Positions 17,292 through 25,829 of a DNA stretch of 64,000 bases are shown piece by piece. Made by a program: the position numbers and the translations under genes. The number at the start of each line of letters is the position of its first letter. The first letter of the stretch is position 1. The notes below the pieces were generated by a model. That model worked only from the letters and a program-made list of their open reading frames with translations, did no database searches and was not told where the DNA came from. This DNA is from Haladaptatus pallidirubidus (GTDB lineage: Archaea > Halobacteriota > Halobacteria > Halobacteriales > Haladaptataceae), in the NCBI RefSeq assembly GCF_020700235.1, contig NZ_CP085307.1:248001-312000 (forward strand), given 5' to 3'.

Positions 17292-17589
17292 TTAATTATT
17301 TAGTATCGTACGATATCCAATGATACCAAGGACGACACAGGCTATGCCAGCGACCCACGAAATGAGTTTATCAGGATTAAGCCCAATAACCATGATCGCA
17401 AATCCAGCTCCGACAATGCCTAAGAAGAGCGCGAGGTGGCCATATGATCGCAGGATTATATTACTCATGATGATCTTGTTTTCGATTTCATCTCAATTCA
17501 TATAGATCTTTAGATTCCTCGAATACGTTCGCTCATGAATTGGACGAATCAGTCTCAACTTTTGCACAAACTGGAAGATGAGACTACAG
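17199..17589. repeat. Pair of 32-base direct repeats flanking the 58-residue gene
   Basis: Bases 17199-17230 and 17558-17589 agree at 27 of 32 positions and share the core TGCACAAACT. A weaker third relative lies at 29929-29970 (TCTCAACTCGGCACAAGCTC followed by TTTGATGCGTGG). The second copy sits about 175 bases beyond the stop of the transposase relic at 17763, so these may be worn insertion-sequence ends. Confidence 0.5.
17292..17468 (-). CDS. Small two-helix membrane protein, 58 residues
   Basis: The minus strand encodes MSNIILRSYGHLALFLGIVG and onward, with two hydrophobic segments (LALFLGIVGAGFAIMVIGL and WVAGIACVVLGIIGY) joined by the short polar loop NPDKLIS, ending RTILNN. This layout, with a clean start and stop and no internal rare patterns, looks like a genuine small membrane protein. 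No family is recognised and no function is proposed. It is flanked on both sides by copies of a 32-base direct repeat (17199-17230 and 17558-17589), so it may have been carried by a mobile element. Confidence 0.6.
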   Translation of the reverse strand: MSNIILRSYGHLALFLGIVGAGFAIMVIGLNPDKLISWVAGIACVVLGIIGYRTILNN

Positions 17590-17762
17590 GGGTTTAACGG
17601 TGCCGTGATGCGTGATTTCGAGGGATCGGCGATGGGAAACTGCTTCAAATCAGCTCTTGAGCGCCCATTCCAGTCATACTGACAACTACGCCGGGGAATT
17701 TCTGAGTCTGCTACCAGCGTTGCCACTCAGAGCTTCGTCGTTCGTTCGGACTGAGCGGCTTT

Positions 17763-17918
17763 CTACCCAATCCCCGTCTCCTTCTTCAGCAGCGTCAGCG
17801 TATTGTCGGCCGTCACGATCGGTGCGTGCTCGTACTCACCAGTTAACTCGACTTGGACAAGCAGATCAACCGCTCGCCAGATCGAGTACAGCAGGCAGGC
17901 GAACGCGAAGTAGACCCG
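17763..17918 (-). pseudogene. C-terminal relic of a haloarchaeal DDE transposase
   Basis: The minus strand reads VYFAFACLLYSIWRAVDLLV, then QVELTGEYEHAPIVTADNTL and a terminal LLKKETGIG stop. The same C-terminus appears in a longer relic at 32100-32705 and again at 49197-49286, so all three derive from one insertion-sequence family (IS4-like DDE type by its HRWEIESGYRSIK motif in the longer copy). Only about 50 codons are left. The remnant meets the truncated stress-protein gene at 17926, so a past insertion probably cut that gene. Confidence 0.72.
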
Positions 17919-17925
17919 ATCAGAA

Positions 17926-18248
17926 GTGACTGTTCTTCACGTCGTAGGTGCAACGACGTTCCTGGGAGAAGCAACGAGTCTCGCACTCGCGGATGATCCC
18001 GGATCGGCTGCTGAAGAACGCGCCGAGAAAGTGTTCGATCGTGCCCGTGAGATCACTGCGGATTACGACACCGAATTCGAGACCGTCGTCAAGGTTGGAA
18101 GCCGACGAAAGCGATATTCACGTGTGCAACGGAGTTCAATACGCTCGTCCTCGGAAGTCACGGAAGCGACCTGGTCGAACGGATTCTCATTGGAAACGTC
18201 GCAAAAACGGTCGTCCGTCGATCCCCTGTGCCTGTGACGGTCGTATAA
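17926..18248 (+). pseudogene. Truncated and frameshifted universal stress protein gene
   Basis: The frame from 17926 encodes TVLHVVGATTFLGEATSLAL and then AEKVFDRAREITADYDTEFE, typical of the middle of a UspA-fold protein. Near 18100 a frameshift moves the rest, FNTLVLGSHGSDLVERILIG followed by NVAKTVVRRSPVPVTVV, into another frame ending at TAA 18246-18248. The N-terminal strand with the VPTDGS motif is missing where the sequence meets the transposase relic. The ATP-binding G-x2-G region survives only out of frame, so no functional protein is expected. Confidence 0.75.
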
Positions 18249-18702
18249 CGGGTTGTGCGTACTCTTCAGCCGCGAGCAATCCGAGCAATTCAGAGGAGGT
18301 GTTAAACAGGATCCATGAGCCCTGTCTTTGCTTGCCGGTTTTAGATTATCAATTCTATTACAATCAACATCGCTTCATCAGCATTAAACCGTAAACGCTC
18401 CAGAGGCACTCAACAAACCTGTGACAAATCACCGACTATACCAAAAGCTAGTTGAAATATAATTTTCAGTGACATCTATTGCCTTGGATGTCGTTTTTAC
18501 TTCCTTGGGGGGAGAGAGACGATACCACCCCCTGGGTCGCTCTTCCGGCCTGCGGTGGCATCGACCCGGTCACACGTCGCCTTCCCCCTAGAGGAGGAGG
18601 GCTTACGGTGATGCAGAGGCGGTGGGGAGAAGCAACTGTTCGGCCAAAGCCGATACGATCCATTCCTTCTGTCGCCAATCAACCAATCCAAGGAGAATTC
18701 AC
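18249..18702. other. Intergenic stretch with a G/C-rich hairpin-prone block
   Basis: Bases 18479-18640 are strikingly G/C-rich compared with the A/T-rich flanks and contain facing purine and pyrimidine runs (CCTTCCCCCTAGAGGAGGAGG near 18580-18600) able to fold. It resembles the hairpin-bearing ends of IS200/IS605-like elements, but no TnpA or TnpB sequence was recognised. An AGGAG at 18691 is the ribosome site of the next gene. Confidence 0.35.
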
Positions 18703-19902
18703 ATGTCCAACGAACCTGAAATCGAACCATTCAGCATCGACGTTCCTGAAGAGGAACTTGACGACCTCAGTCGGCGCATCGCCGCCACGCGGTGGCCCGA
18801 CGAGGAAACCGTCACAGATCAATCGCAAGGCGTCCAGCTCGCTACAATTCAGGAACTCGCGCGCTATTGGGAGACAGAGTACGATTGGCGCACGTGCGAG
18901 GCGAAACTGAACGACCTGCCGCAATTCATGACCGAGATCGACGGACTAGATATCCATTTCATTCACGTTCGTTCAGACCATGAAGAGGCGTTGCCGCTCA
19001 TCCTCACGCACGGATGGCCCGGCTCGATCCTCGAGTTCCTGAAGATCATCGACCCACTGACCGATCCCACGGCGCACGGGGGGAGTGCATCGGACGCGTT
19101 CCATCTGGTGATTCCGTCAATGCCGGGCTACGGGTTTTCAGGCAGACCGACCGAGACCGGTTGGGATCCCGGTCGCATCGCGCGTGCCTGGGTCGAGCTG
19201 ATGAAGCGCCTGGGATATTCGGAGTTTGTAGCCCAAGGCGGTGATTGGGGGGCGGCTATTTGCGACGTGATGGCTATGCAGGAACCGCCGGAATTGCTCG
19301 GCATTCACTCCAATATGCCCTCTACTGTTCCACCCGACGTGTCAAAGGCGCTTGTGCGCGGCGATCTGGCACCATCTGATCTCTCGGCCGACGAAAGTCG
19401 GGCGTACGAGCGGCTGAACGAGTTTTTCACGAAGGACATAGGTTATGCAATCGAAATGGGGACACGTCCACAGACGCTCTACGGATTGGCGGATTCTCCC
19501 ATCGACCTAGCAGCGTGGATGCTTGACCACGACATCCGTAGTTACGAGCGAATCGCTGGCCTCTTCGACGGGCAACCGTTCGGCGCCATCACCCGAGACG
19601 ACATCCTCGACAACATCACGCTCTACTGGCTGACGAACACGGGGATTTCTTCGGCTCGTCTCTATTGGGATACTCTTTACGAAGGAGAGGGCCGCTTCTT
19701 CGATGCTGTCGACGTCTCCATCCCGGCTGCCGTGAGCATCTTCCCTGACGAGATCCATCCAGCCCCGCGGAGTTGGACAGAGCAGGCGTATCACGACCTG
19801 ATCTATTACAACGAGCTCGACGAAGGCGGGCACTTTGCGGCCTGGGAAGTACCAGAGCGGTTCACGTCCGAGGTCCAAGCGGGATTCAGACCACTCCGCT
19901 AG
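18703..19902 (+). CDS. Epoxide hydrolase family protein (alpha/beta hydrolase with EHN domain)
   Basis: A 399-residue alpha/beta hydrolase of the microsomal epoxide hydrolase type. The N-terminal EHN lid region is present (IEPFSIDVPEEELDDLSRRI, then RWPDE and ARYWETEYDWR). The oxyanion motif HGWPGS is at 103-108, the nucleophile D181 in QGGDWGAAI and the catalytic His H377 in GGHFAAWE. It should add water to epoxides through an alkyl-enzyme intermediate; natural substrates in haloarchaea are unknown. I chose the ATG at 18703, 7 bases after AGGAG, rather than an upstream in-frame Met at 18622 that adds unlike sequence. It is a single gene; a remnant of a related gene lies at 30567. Confidence 0.88.
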   Translation: MSNEPEIEPFSIDVPEEELDDLSRRIAATRWPDEETVTDQSQGVQLATIQELARYWETEYDWRTCEAKLNDLPQFMTEIDGLDIHFIHVRSDHEEALPLILTHGWPGSILEFLKIIDPLTDPTAHGGSASDAFHLVIPSMPGYGFSGRPTETGWDPGRIARAWVELMKRLGYSEFVAQGGDWGAAICDVMAMQEPPELLGIHSNMPSTVPPDVSKALVRGDLAPSDLSADESRAYERLNEFFTKDIGYAIEMGTRPQTLYGLADSPIDLAAWMLDHDIRSYERIAGLFDGQPFGAITRDDILDNITLYWLTNTGISSARLYWDTLYEGEGRFFDAVDVSIPAAVSIFPDEIHPAPRSWTEQAYHDLIYYNELDEGGHFAAWEVPERFTSEVQAGFRPLR

Positions 19903-20182
19903 TCAGAGAGAACGTCGAGCCCAGCACGTTCCCGTATTCTTTCGCCAGACACGATAACATCGATGCCACAACAGAACAAGTGATTTCACTGGGCATGGGA
20001 GCCGGCCCGCTAACGGTTGTGGCGAGTATCGATCCGGCGCACGACCGGTTCGGAGAAACGACAATTTGACTAGGGGTTTTAAGTATTTCCTCGCTTGTGT
20101 GGGTCGTCTTCGCCACGCGATTCCTCTTCAAGAGCAGCCGCCGATACTCTTGATCGGATACTTTTCCGAATTGATGCCCGGC

Positions 20183-20950
20183 CTAGGCATATATTCTGAT
20201 GATGAGGAATGTTACAAGGAAGCCGACTACCGTAATCAGCCCGATAAACGGTTGCGCATCCGCGAAAGCTTCCGGAATCATGGACTCGGCGAGCATGGCC
20301 AACACCGCGCCCGCCGCGAATGCGAGGATCGTGGCGAGAATTGCCGGGTCCCCAGTGCCTAGCAAGAGGTAACCGGCGGCCGCCGCCATTCCGCTGATCA
20401 GCCGAATCCCGGTTCAGAGGCTGAAGATGTATCTGCTGGAACGGCCCGCTTTCTTCATGCCGGAAGGACTTGAGAGTCCTTGCAGGACGTTCGAGAGGAA
20501 GAAACCGGCGACCAGTCCAAGGCCAATTTCCTCTCCGGCTAGAGCGACAACCCAATCACGAGGGACTCCGGAATACCGTCGAGGGCGGCGCCTACCGCGA
20601 TCGCCAGTCCACTCCCTTCGTGCTCCGCCTCGGATGGTTGCTCGACGCACTCGCCGCAGCGATTGCGGTGCCTGGCCTCATTCTGCGCCAGACGCAAGTT
20701 GATGGTGCTGAATGCAGTTGCACCCAATAAGAAGCCCATTGAGGCCACCATGGGGCCGCCGTCATCATATGCCGATTCCATCAGATGGATGGTTAGCACG
20801 GCAATGAGCACGCCTCCGTCGAAGCCCATATTAGCAGCAATGAATCGATGGGATAAGCGACCGTCGAAGACGACAGCGACCACTGCGCCGAGTAGGAGCC
20901 CGGAGCCTGCGAGCAGAACTCTTAGTAGCGCATCCCATATGCATTGAGAA
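20183..20950 (-). pseudogene. ZIP-family metal transporter broken by frameshifts
   Basis: Three consecutive minus-strand frames together encode a ZIP-type permease: VLIAVLTIHLMESAYDDGGP and GLAIAVGAALDGIPESLVIG (TM4-type motif with DGIPES), then EEIGLGLVAGFFLSNVLQGL (TM5-type EE motif), then ATILAFAAGAVLAMLAESMI and the C-terminal helix. The frame changes near 20540 and again near 20405. No in-frame start was found near 20950. ZIP proteins import zinc or other divalent metals; this copy cannot make a full transporter. Two independent shifts argue against a single sequencing error. Confidence 0.75.
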
Positions 20951-21047
20951 GACCAGTTTCAACTATGGGATTGGAGCAGCGATCTCCTCTTCGAGACAGT
21001 ACCGAACCTCCCACGAGCGACGTTGTAGCAGCGATACTCAGCGGTAG

Positions 21048-22013
21048 TTAGCGGAGTTCCGGAGTCCACACGGACGAACAAAGCGAGAGCCGTGCTTCGC
21101 GGGAGTGAACCCACCACGCGATGGTTACCGTTCCGACGACGATAGCGCCGACGCCGAGGAGACCCGCCTCGGGGCCAAACAGTCCACCGGTAAACACGCG
21201 CGGACCGACCTGTTCGGTCGCGACGACGGTCACAGGGAGACGAAGTCCGCTGACCGAAAAGCCGTAGACGCTCGTCTGAAAGAGATTCCACGAGACGTGT
21301 AACCCGATAGAAAGCCCCAGTTCGCCGGTCAGCAGGTAGCCAAAGGCGAGCATGATTCCGGCGAGGACGATGACGAACGTGCTCGTGAGCGTCGCGTTCG
21401 GGTTGAACACGTGCCCGATACCGAAGAGGACCGACGAACAGAGCGTCGCAATCGCAACCGCAGCGTCGCCGGATAGCCATCGGAACCCCTCGGCGAGGTT
21501 CGTGAGGAGATAGCCGCGTACCAACAATTCCTCGCTGATGCCGACGAAGAGGAAGAGCAGGACAGACGTGCAGAAGACGAGGACGAACGACAGGCCCGAC
21601 ACCGTCTGGAAGGTCCCGGTGACGCGAATCCATCCGAGCGCGAGTTCGATCAGAAAAATCGCGGTCATGAGCGCCGCACCGAGGGCCAGACCGAACCCGA
21701 AGTCGAGCCACCACGACCGCGACAGGTGAAGGCCGAAGTCGGCGAATCGACGCCGGTCGATGAACCGCCCGACGAGGTACGTGAACAGGACCACGACGAC
21801 GAGTTGGAGCGATGTTTGAAACAGCAGTGTGCCGAGACGCCCGAACGACGCGAACTGGAGTCCGACGAAGACGGACACTAACACCGGACGAAGCGAAAAC
21901 GCCGCCGCGAGCGAGACGATTCCGAACACGATTGCGGCGACGACGAACCGCCACGGGAGACGCAGGCGTCGGTCCGCCGCGTTCCAAAAGACATTCTTTA
22001 TCGAAGTGCGCAC
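21048..22013 (-). CDS. CPBP-family intramembrane glutamic endopeptidase
   Basis: A 321-residue polytopic membrane protein with about eight hydrophobic helices. The CPBP (Abi/Rce1-like) motifs are present: EELLVRGYL with the paired glutamates and Arg, FGIGHVFNP with the conserved His, and GLHVSWNLF. These residues form the active site of Rce1-type proteases that cleave within or near the membrane. In haloarchaea the substrates are not established. It stands alone on the minus strand; the adjacent ZIP relic is on the same strand but unrelated. A long antisense frame exists here but is Arg-rich and rejected. Confidence 0.85.
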   Translation of the reverse strand: MRTSIKNVFWNAADRRLRLPWRFVVAAIVFGIVSLAAAFSLRPVLVSVFVGLQFASFGRLGTLLFQTSLQLVVVVLFTYLVGRFIDRRRFADFGLHLSRSWWLDFGFGLALGAALMTAIFLIELALGWIRVTGTFQTVSGLSFVLVFCTSVLLFLFVGISEELLVRGYLLTNLAEGFRWLSGDAAVAIATLCSSVLFGIGHVFNPNATLTSTFVIVLAGIMLAFGYLLTGELGLSIGLHVSWNLFQTSVYGFSVSGLRLPVTVVATEQVGPRVFTGGLFGPEAGLLGVGAIVVGTVTIAWWVHSREARLSLCSSVWTPELR

Positions 22014-22557
22014 TACGAGGGTCTACGACGAGGCGGCTTGTCAAACCCCGAGTGGTATTTGTCCGACGAAGAGTTACAGTCGATACGATTCGGTTACACA
22101 CACAGCAAGGCCAGCAGTCCGCCATCGAATTGCGAGGTGCAGAGTCGCCGTTGGACGCTGAAATCGAAGACATCTGGATTGATAGCCATCCGATCGGTAT
22201 CATGCTCCAGAACGCGAAGAACCGTGACAAGATGAGGAGAAGAACGCACGAGTTCGGGCATCGATATCTCGACTAATCAATCTCGTGCGAGATTAAGAGG
22301 CTGAAGAGAGCGTTGACGACGGCTCGTCGAATCTCGTCGCGAAAGCATCGAATACAGCTCGGCAACTCTTCGAGACGGTCCAGCTCTCAGAACAGAATAC
22401 CGAACTGGTCAATTATAAAGAGGCTGATTGTGTAGACTGGACTACGTTAGTTCAAGCTACATTCACTACCACCATCACTTTCGAGATACCAAACATCGAG
22501 GCCACTCAGTATCATCCTCGGGACCTTCGAGAAAGTTACTACCAAAGAGTAACCTCG
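22014..22557. other. Gene-poor stretch with a possible degraded reading frame
   Basis: A plus-strand frame ending at TAA 22276 reads QQGQQSAIELRGAESPL, then DAEIEDIWIDSHPIGIML and HEFGHRYLD; another frame just upstream reads NPEWYLSDEELQSIRFGYT. They look like pieces of one protein split by a frameshift, but no family was recognised. Bases 22277-22557 show nothing. Confidence 0.3.
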
Positions 22558-22794
22558 CTATTCAGCCCCGTAATCAGTGAGCCGGAGCTTCCCCTCAACC
22601 TCGTAGAGATAGCCCTTCATGTAGAGTCGTTCGATGATATCCTCGGCAGCGGGTTGTCCCAGATCCTCTTCCTCATCCAAAATCGTATAGGCGTGCTCGT
22701 AGGTGAGCTCTCTCTCATCTGGGAGTCTCCTCGCGAGTGCCTCAAGAGCGTCTTGCGCAAGTGGGGTGAGTGGTGATTTCCCATTTGGACCCAT
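22558..22794 (-). CDS. Small conserved-looking haloarchaeal protein, winged-helix-like
   Basis: A 78-residue protein from the ATG at 22794 (MGPNGKSPLTPLAQDALEAL), with ARRLPDERELTYEHAYTIL in the middle and IERLYMKGYLYEVEGKLRLT near the end. The pattern of helices followed by a beta hairpin suggests a winged-helix fold. I recall similar short haloarchaeal proteins beginning with SPLTP-AQ, but no function is known. An in-frame ATG nine codons upstream (22821) is possible. It stands alone. Confidence 0.6.
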   Translation of the reverse strand: MGPNGKSPLTPLAQDALEALARRLPDERELTYEHAYTILDEEEDLGQPAAEDIIERLYMKGYLYEVEGKLRLTDYGAE

Positions 22795-22821
22795 ACGTAC
22801 TCTCAAATTCAACCACTTCAC

Positions 22822-23092
22822 AGGTAAATCCTCGGTCGGGGTTTATACGTGCCGCTATCTCGTGCGTTGTAGTAAGGGGAATGAGCACGCGATATGGGGG
22901 AGGATGGGTTTTGGGATGAACACAAGACCCCCACATCACTTACTGGGATATGCTCACTGCATTCCATTCTTTGGACGCCATGGATAAAGTCTTCAGCCAA
23001 CCAGAGCGGAAGTGAAACTGAATGCAGTGGGAGAAGCCATGTTCTCATCAACACTGCTGCACCAAGAGCGCGACTGACGAGGCGAACACTCT
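22822..23092. other. Intergenic, nothing recognised
   Basis: About 270 bases upstream of the palindrome at 23093. I see no supported gene. Confidence 0.4.
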
Positions 23093-23117
23093 TAGGTTAG
23101 TATAATATACTAACCTA
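23093..23117. promoter_or_regulatory. Perfect 25-base palindrome just before a short reading frame
   Basis: Arms TAGGTTAGTATA (23093-23104) and TATACTAACCTA (23106-23117) are exact inverted copies around a single A. The following ATG begins only three bases later, at 23120. Such a site is typical of a dimeric repressor acting at the start of its own transcript; it also contains a TATA-like core. Confidence 0.75.
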
Positions 23118-23119
23118 CA

Positions 23120-23380
23120 ATGCCCACCACAATCAAATGCTCCGGCGATGGCCTTGCTCTCTAGGTCATGAAACCCGCACGGGCAGCTGGACTCGTTGAA
23201 GAGACTGACGACGAGCCCACCCGCTGTGCAAATATTCGCGTGTTCGCATTCGACGATCTCCTCATAGTCATCGATATCGACCGTATTACAGACGAGAATG
23301 TCGTCGAGCTCACGACCTCCGCAGCCTTAGACACGGTCTCGATCCACCGAGTTGCAAACATTTCACTCTCCACTGTTTGA
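23120..23380 (+). pseudogene. Short unknown gene interrupted by an in-frame TAG
   Basis: From the ATG at 23120 the frame reads MPTTIKCSGDGLAL, a TAG at 23162-23164, then continues in the same frame as VMKPARAAGLVEETDDEPTR and onward to a TGA at 23378, ending VANISLSTV. Removing the stop gives an 86-codon acidic protein. I do not recognise the family. Internal restart at ATG 23168 would give 70 residues (MKPARAAG...). The perfect palindrome directly upstream suggests that it was an autoregulated small regulator or antitoxin. Confidence 0.5.
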
Positions 23381-23519
23381 AGGACTGCTGGGATCTTCGT
23401 GTCTAACTGTTTCCCTTAGTGAGACTCCCCGAGTCCAAAACAGTCAAGGTTTGTAGAAATAAAGTTGGTGAAAGGAATATTATAGTGACGATTCTTTGAA
23501 CTACTCCGCAAACAGTTCT

Positions 23520-23543
23520 ATGATAATAGTTGACTATTATCAT
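23520..23543. promoter_or_regulatory. Perfect 24-base palindrome upstream of the CUT2 binding-protein gene
   Basis: ATGATAATAG (23520-23529) and CTATTATCAT (23534-23543) are exact inverted copies with a TTGA centre. The element lies 24 bases before the likely start at 23568 and downstream of an A/T box (AATATTATA near 23478), a position suited to a repressor that blocks the sugar transporter operon. Confidence 0.7.
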
Positions 23544-23567
23544 TCCGTAGGCGGTAGTTCGTCCTGT

Positions 23568-24788
23568 ATGGTGTCACAAAACAAAGAGAGGTCGTACATA
23601 GGTCGACGCTCGTACTTAAGAGGCGTTGGTGGTGTGACCGCTCTGGGAATGGCGGGGCTTTCGGGGTACACGAGCCAGGACGGATCGCTCACAGTCGGTC
23701 TCTCGACACATTTCACGTCCGGAGCGTGGGTAACCGCGGTTGTCGAAGCGACACAATTCTACGCGCAAGACCAGGGATTCAACTACAACCTGTTCACCAC
23801 CGGCGGTGAGAGTCAGAAACAGATTACTGACATCCGTCAGATGGTCAACCAGAATTACGACGGAATCGTCCTGATTCCATTTAATTCGCAGGCAATTGGA
23901 TCAGTCGTTGAGGAAGCGACGAATGCTGGCGTCCCCGTTTTCACCGTCGATATTGATGCTGCAACTGGTGCTGACAAGATGCACTTCTCGTGGGATGACG
24001 AAGCCGCGACACGCCGTGCCGGTGAGATGTTAGTCGAGAATCTCCGACAACAGAAACCGAACCAAGACCAGTACCAAGTACTCGAAGTACGCGCACCACC
24101 AGGCCGCGATATTGCTCGTCTCCGACACGAGCCGTTCGTGAACCTCATAGAACAAACTGATGACGTCATTGTTGCCGGGACGGTCGTCGGTGACTGGGTA
24201 CGGGAGACGTCCAAACAGCGTACCCCGGAGTGGATCAACGCCAACCAACCACCGGACGCGATCTACTCGGCGAACTTCCTGATGAGTCTTGGCGCTCTGT
24301 CGGCGCTCCAGGAGATGGATTTAGCCGTTCCGCGTGGAGAGGATGGTCACATCGTGATGACGCAACTCGATGGGTCACAAAACACTCACGAGATGATCAT
24401 GGAGGGATTCATTGATGGAGCCGTCGACCAGCCGAACTACTACTACGGCCCACTCGCGCTGGCGTATCTCGAACGCTTCGTCAACCAGGGTGAATCGGCA
24501 CTCCCGTCGCAAGGGTCGACTGTGACCTCGACGAAAGAGCCAGTCACTGGAACAGGCAATCAAACTACAACGACCGCAAACGGTGGGGGCGGGCAGACGG
24601 TCACCATTGAACCTGCTCAGCACCGCGGTGTCGAACTCTGGCAAGCGCCGATTTGGTCACCAGCAACCATCAGACAAGCGTTTAACCACCGCCAGTTCGT
24701 CACGAGTCACGTCGAAATCACCGAGGAAAACGCAGACGCACCGTATTTGTGGGGGAACATCTGGGGTCCAGACGCGTCGATCCAGTGA
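23568..24788 (+). CDS. Sugar ABC transporter substrate-binding protein (RbsB-like), Tat-exported
   Basis: A 406-residue periplasmic-binding-protein type I (RbsB/CUT2-like). The chosen start MVSQNKERSYIGRRSYLRG gives a twin-arginine signal (RRSYLRG, residues 13-19) and a hydrophobic stretch; a longer frame from 23496 would place the upstream palindrome inside the gene and is less likely. The mature part shows the alternating fold: TVGLSTHFTSGAWVTAVVEA, IVLIPFNSQAIGSVVEEATN, GVPVFTVDIDAA. A Thr/Gly-rich linker (about residues 318-345) precedes the last 60 residues, which is unusual. It heads the operon SBP-permease-ATPase-aldehyde dehydrogenase. It should capture a monosaccharide outside the cell; which one is unknown. 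Confidence 0.85.
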   Translation: MVSQNKERSYIGRRSYLRGVGGVTALGMAGLSGYTSQDGSLTVGLSTHFTSGAWVTAVVEATQFYAQDQGFNYNLFTTGGESQKQITDIRQMVNQNYDGIVLIPFNSQAIGSVVEEATNAGVPVFTVDIDAATGADKMHFSWDDEAATRRAGEMLVENLRQQKPNQDQYQVLEVRAPPGRDIARLRHEPFVNLIEQTDDVIVAGTVVGDWVRETSKQRTPEWINANQPPDAIYSANFLMSLGALSALQEMDLAVPRGEDGHIVMTQLDGSQNTHEMIMEGFIDGAVDQPNYYYGPLALAYLERFVNQGESALPSQGSTVTSTKEPVTGTGNQTTTTANGGGGQTVTIEPAQHRGVELWQAPIWSPATIRQAFNHRQFVTSHVEITEENADAPYLWGNIWGPDASIQ

Positions 24789-24818
24789 CGACCCCCTCCG
24801 ATTCGAAGATCCATACTC

Positions 24819-25829
24819 ATGAGTACGATCAACGTCGTTAGACGCTCGGTAGATATCGACGAGTTCCTACTGCGGGTGCTCGAGAACATGATTTGGCCGA
24901 TACTGCTGGTGATGTCGTTAGCGATTTGGCTGGCCGTTCCGCGGACGTTCACGAATTTTCGTTCGTTCGAGTTCATTCTCCATGGTTCGGTCGGACTCGG
25001 CTTCGTTGCACTCGCGGAAGCAGTTTGTCTCATCTCCGGTCACTTCGACCTGTCCGTCGGGTCGATCGCCGGGTTCTCTGCGATGTTGGCGGGACTCATT
25101 GTCTCGGCAAACAAGTGGGCTCTCGTCTCTGATCCGTTCGTTGGTGTGCTCGTCATTCTTACAATCGGGCTGGCCGTCGGGCTTATGAACGGGGTAATGG
25201 TTGGGAAGGTGGGTATCAATCCATTCCTCCAGACGCTCGCGTTCTTGATCATTCTCCAAGGCGCAAAGCTGAGCTTGAGTACGATTACCGTCACCGGCTT
25301 GCCGGAGGGGTACGTCGAAATCGGGAATTCCCCCGAGATTTCGGTCGGCCTCCTCGTGCTCACATTCGTCCTCGTCGGGTTCGTGATGAAATACACCACG
25401 TTCGGGCAAGCCATCTACGTCGTCGGGAGTGATAAGGAGGCGGCGCGGGCAGTCGGTATCAACACCGAATGGATGATAATCGCGGTATACGGTATCAGTG
25501 GCGTGCTCTCCGCTGCTGGTGGGTTGATGCTCACCGGTTTCATCAGTGTCGTCCCGCCGACAATCGGTGACGAACTTGTCTTCCCAGCGTTCGCTGCTGC
25601 CGTCATCGGTGGTGTCAGTCTCTTCGGTGGACGTGGCAAGGTCACCGGTGCACTTGGTGGAGTCCTACTCCTCGGAGTGATTCAGGCTGCACTCAATATC
25701 AGCGGCACCCCGCCTGAACAGGTGACGCTGGTAAACGGCCTCGTCCTCTTCGGTGCGATTTTGCTGTACAGCTCGCGGCGTCGGCTGCGCGAACGAATCC
25801 TTTCACGGCAGGTGAAACCACGTGACTAA
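24819..25829 (+). CDS. Sugar ABC transporter permease (RbsC-like)
   Basis: A 336-residue permease of the BPD_transp_2 (RbsC/LivH) family with about nine membrane helices. It shows the typical GHFDLSVGSIAGFSAMLAG loop and GLMNGVMVGKVGINPFLQTL, the family's conserved segment contacting the ATPase, and the C-terminal GGVSLFGGRGKVTGALGGVL. It forms the membrane channel of a CUT2-type transporter with the binding protein 30 bases upstream; its end overlaps the ATPase start by 8 bases, indicating translational coupling. Confidence 0.9.
   Translation: MSTINVVRRSVDIDEFLLRVLENMIWPILLVMSLAIWLAVPRTFTNFRSFEFILHGSVGLGFVALAEAVCLISGHFDLSVGSIAGFSAMLAGLIVSANKWALVSDPFVGVLVILTIGLAVGLMNGVMVGKVGINPFLQTLAFLIILQGAKLSLSTITVTGLPEGYVEIGNSPEISVGLLVLTFVLVGFVMKYTTFGQAIYVVGSDKEAARAVGINTEWMIIAVYGISGVLSAAGGLMLTGFISVVPPTIGDELVFPAFAAAVIGGVSLFGGRGKVTGALGGVLLLGVIQAALNISGTPPEQVTLVNGLVLFGAILLYSSRRRLRERILSRQVKPRD

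Noticed and set aside
20959-22230. 423-codon minus-strand frame
   Set aside because: It lies in another frame of the CPBP protease gene on the same strand; extremely Arg-rich, typical of a shadow frame in G/C-rich DNA.
23162-23164. Recoding of TAG as pyrrolysine
   Set aside because: No methylamine methyltransferase context in the window; a simple nonsense mutation or restart at 23168 is more likely.
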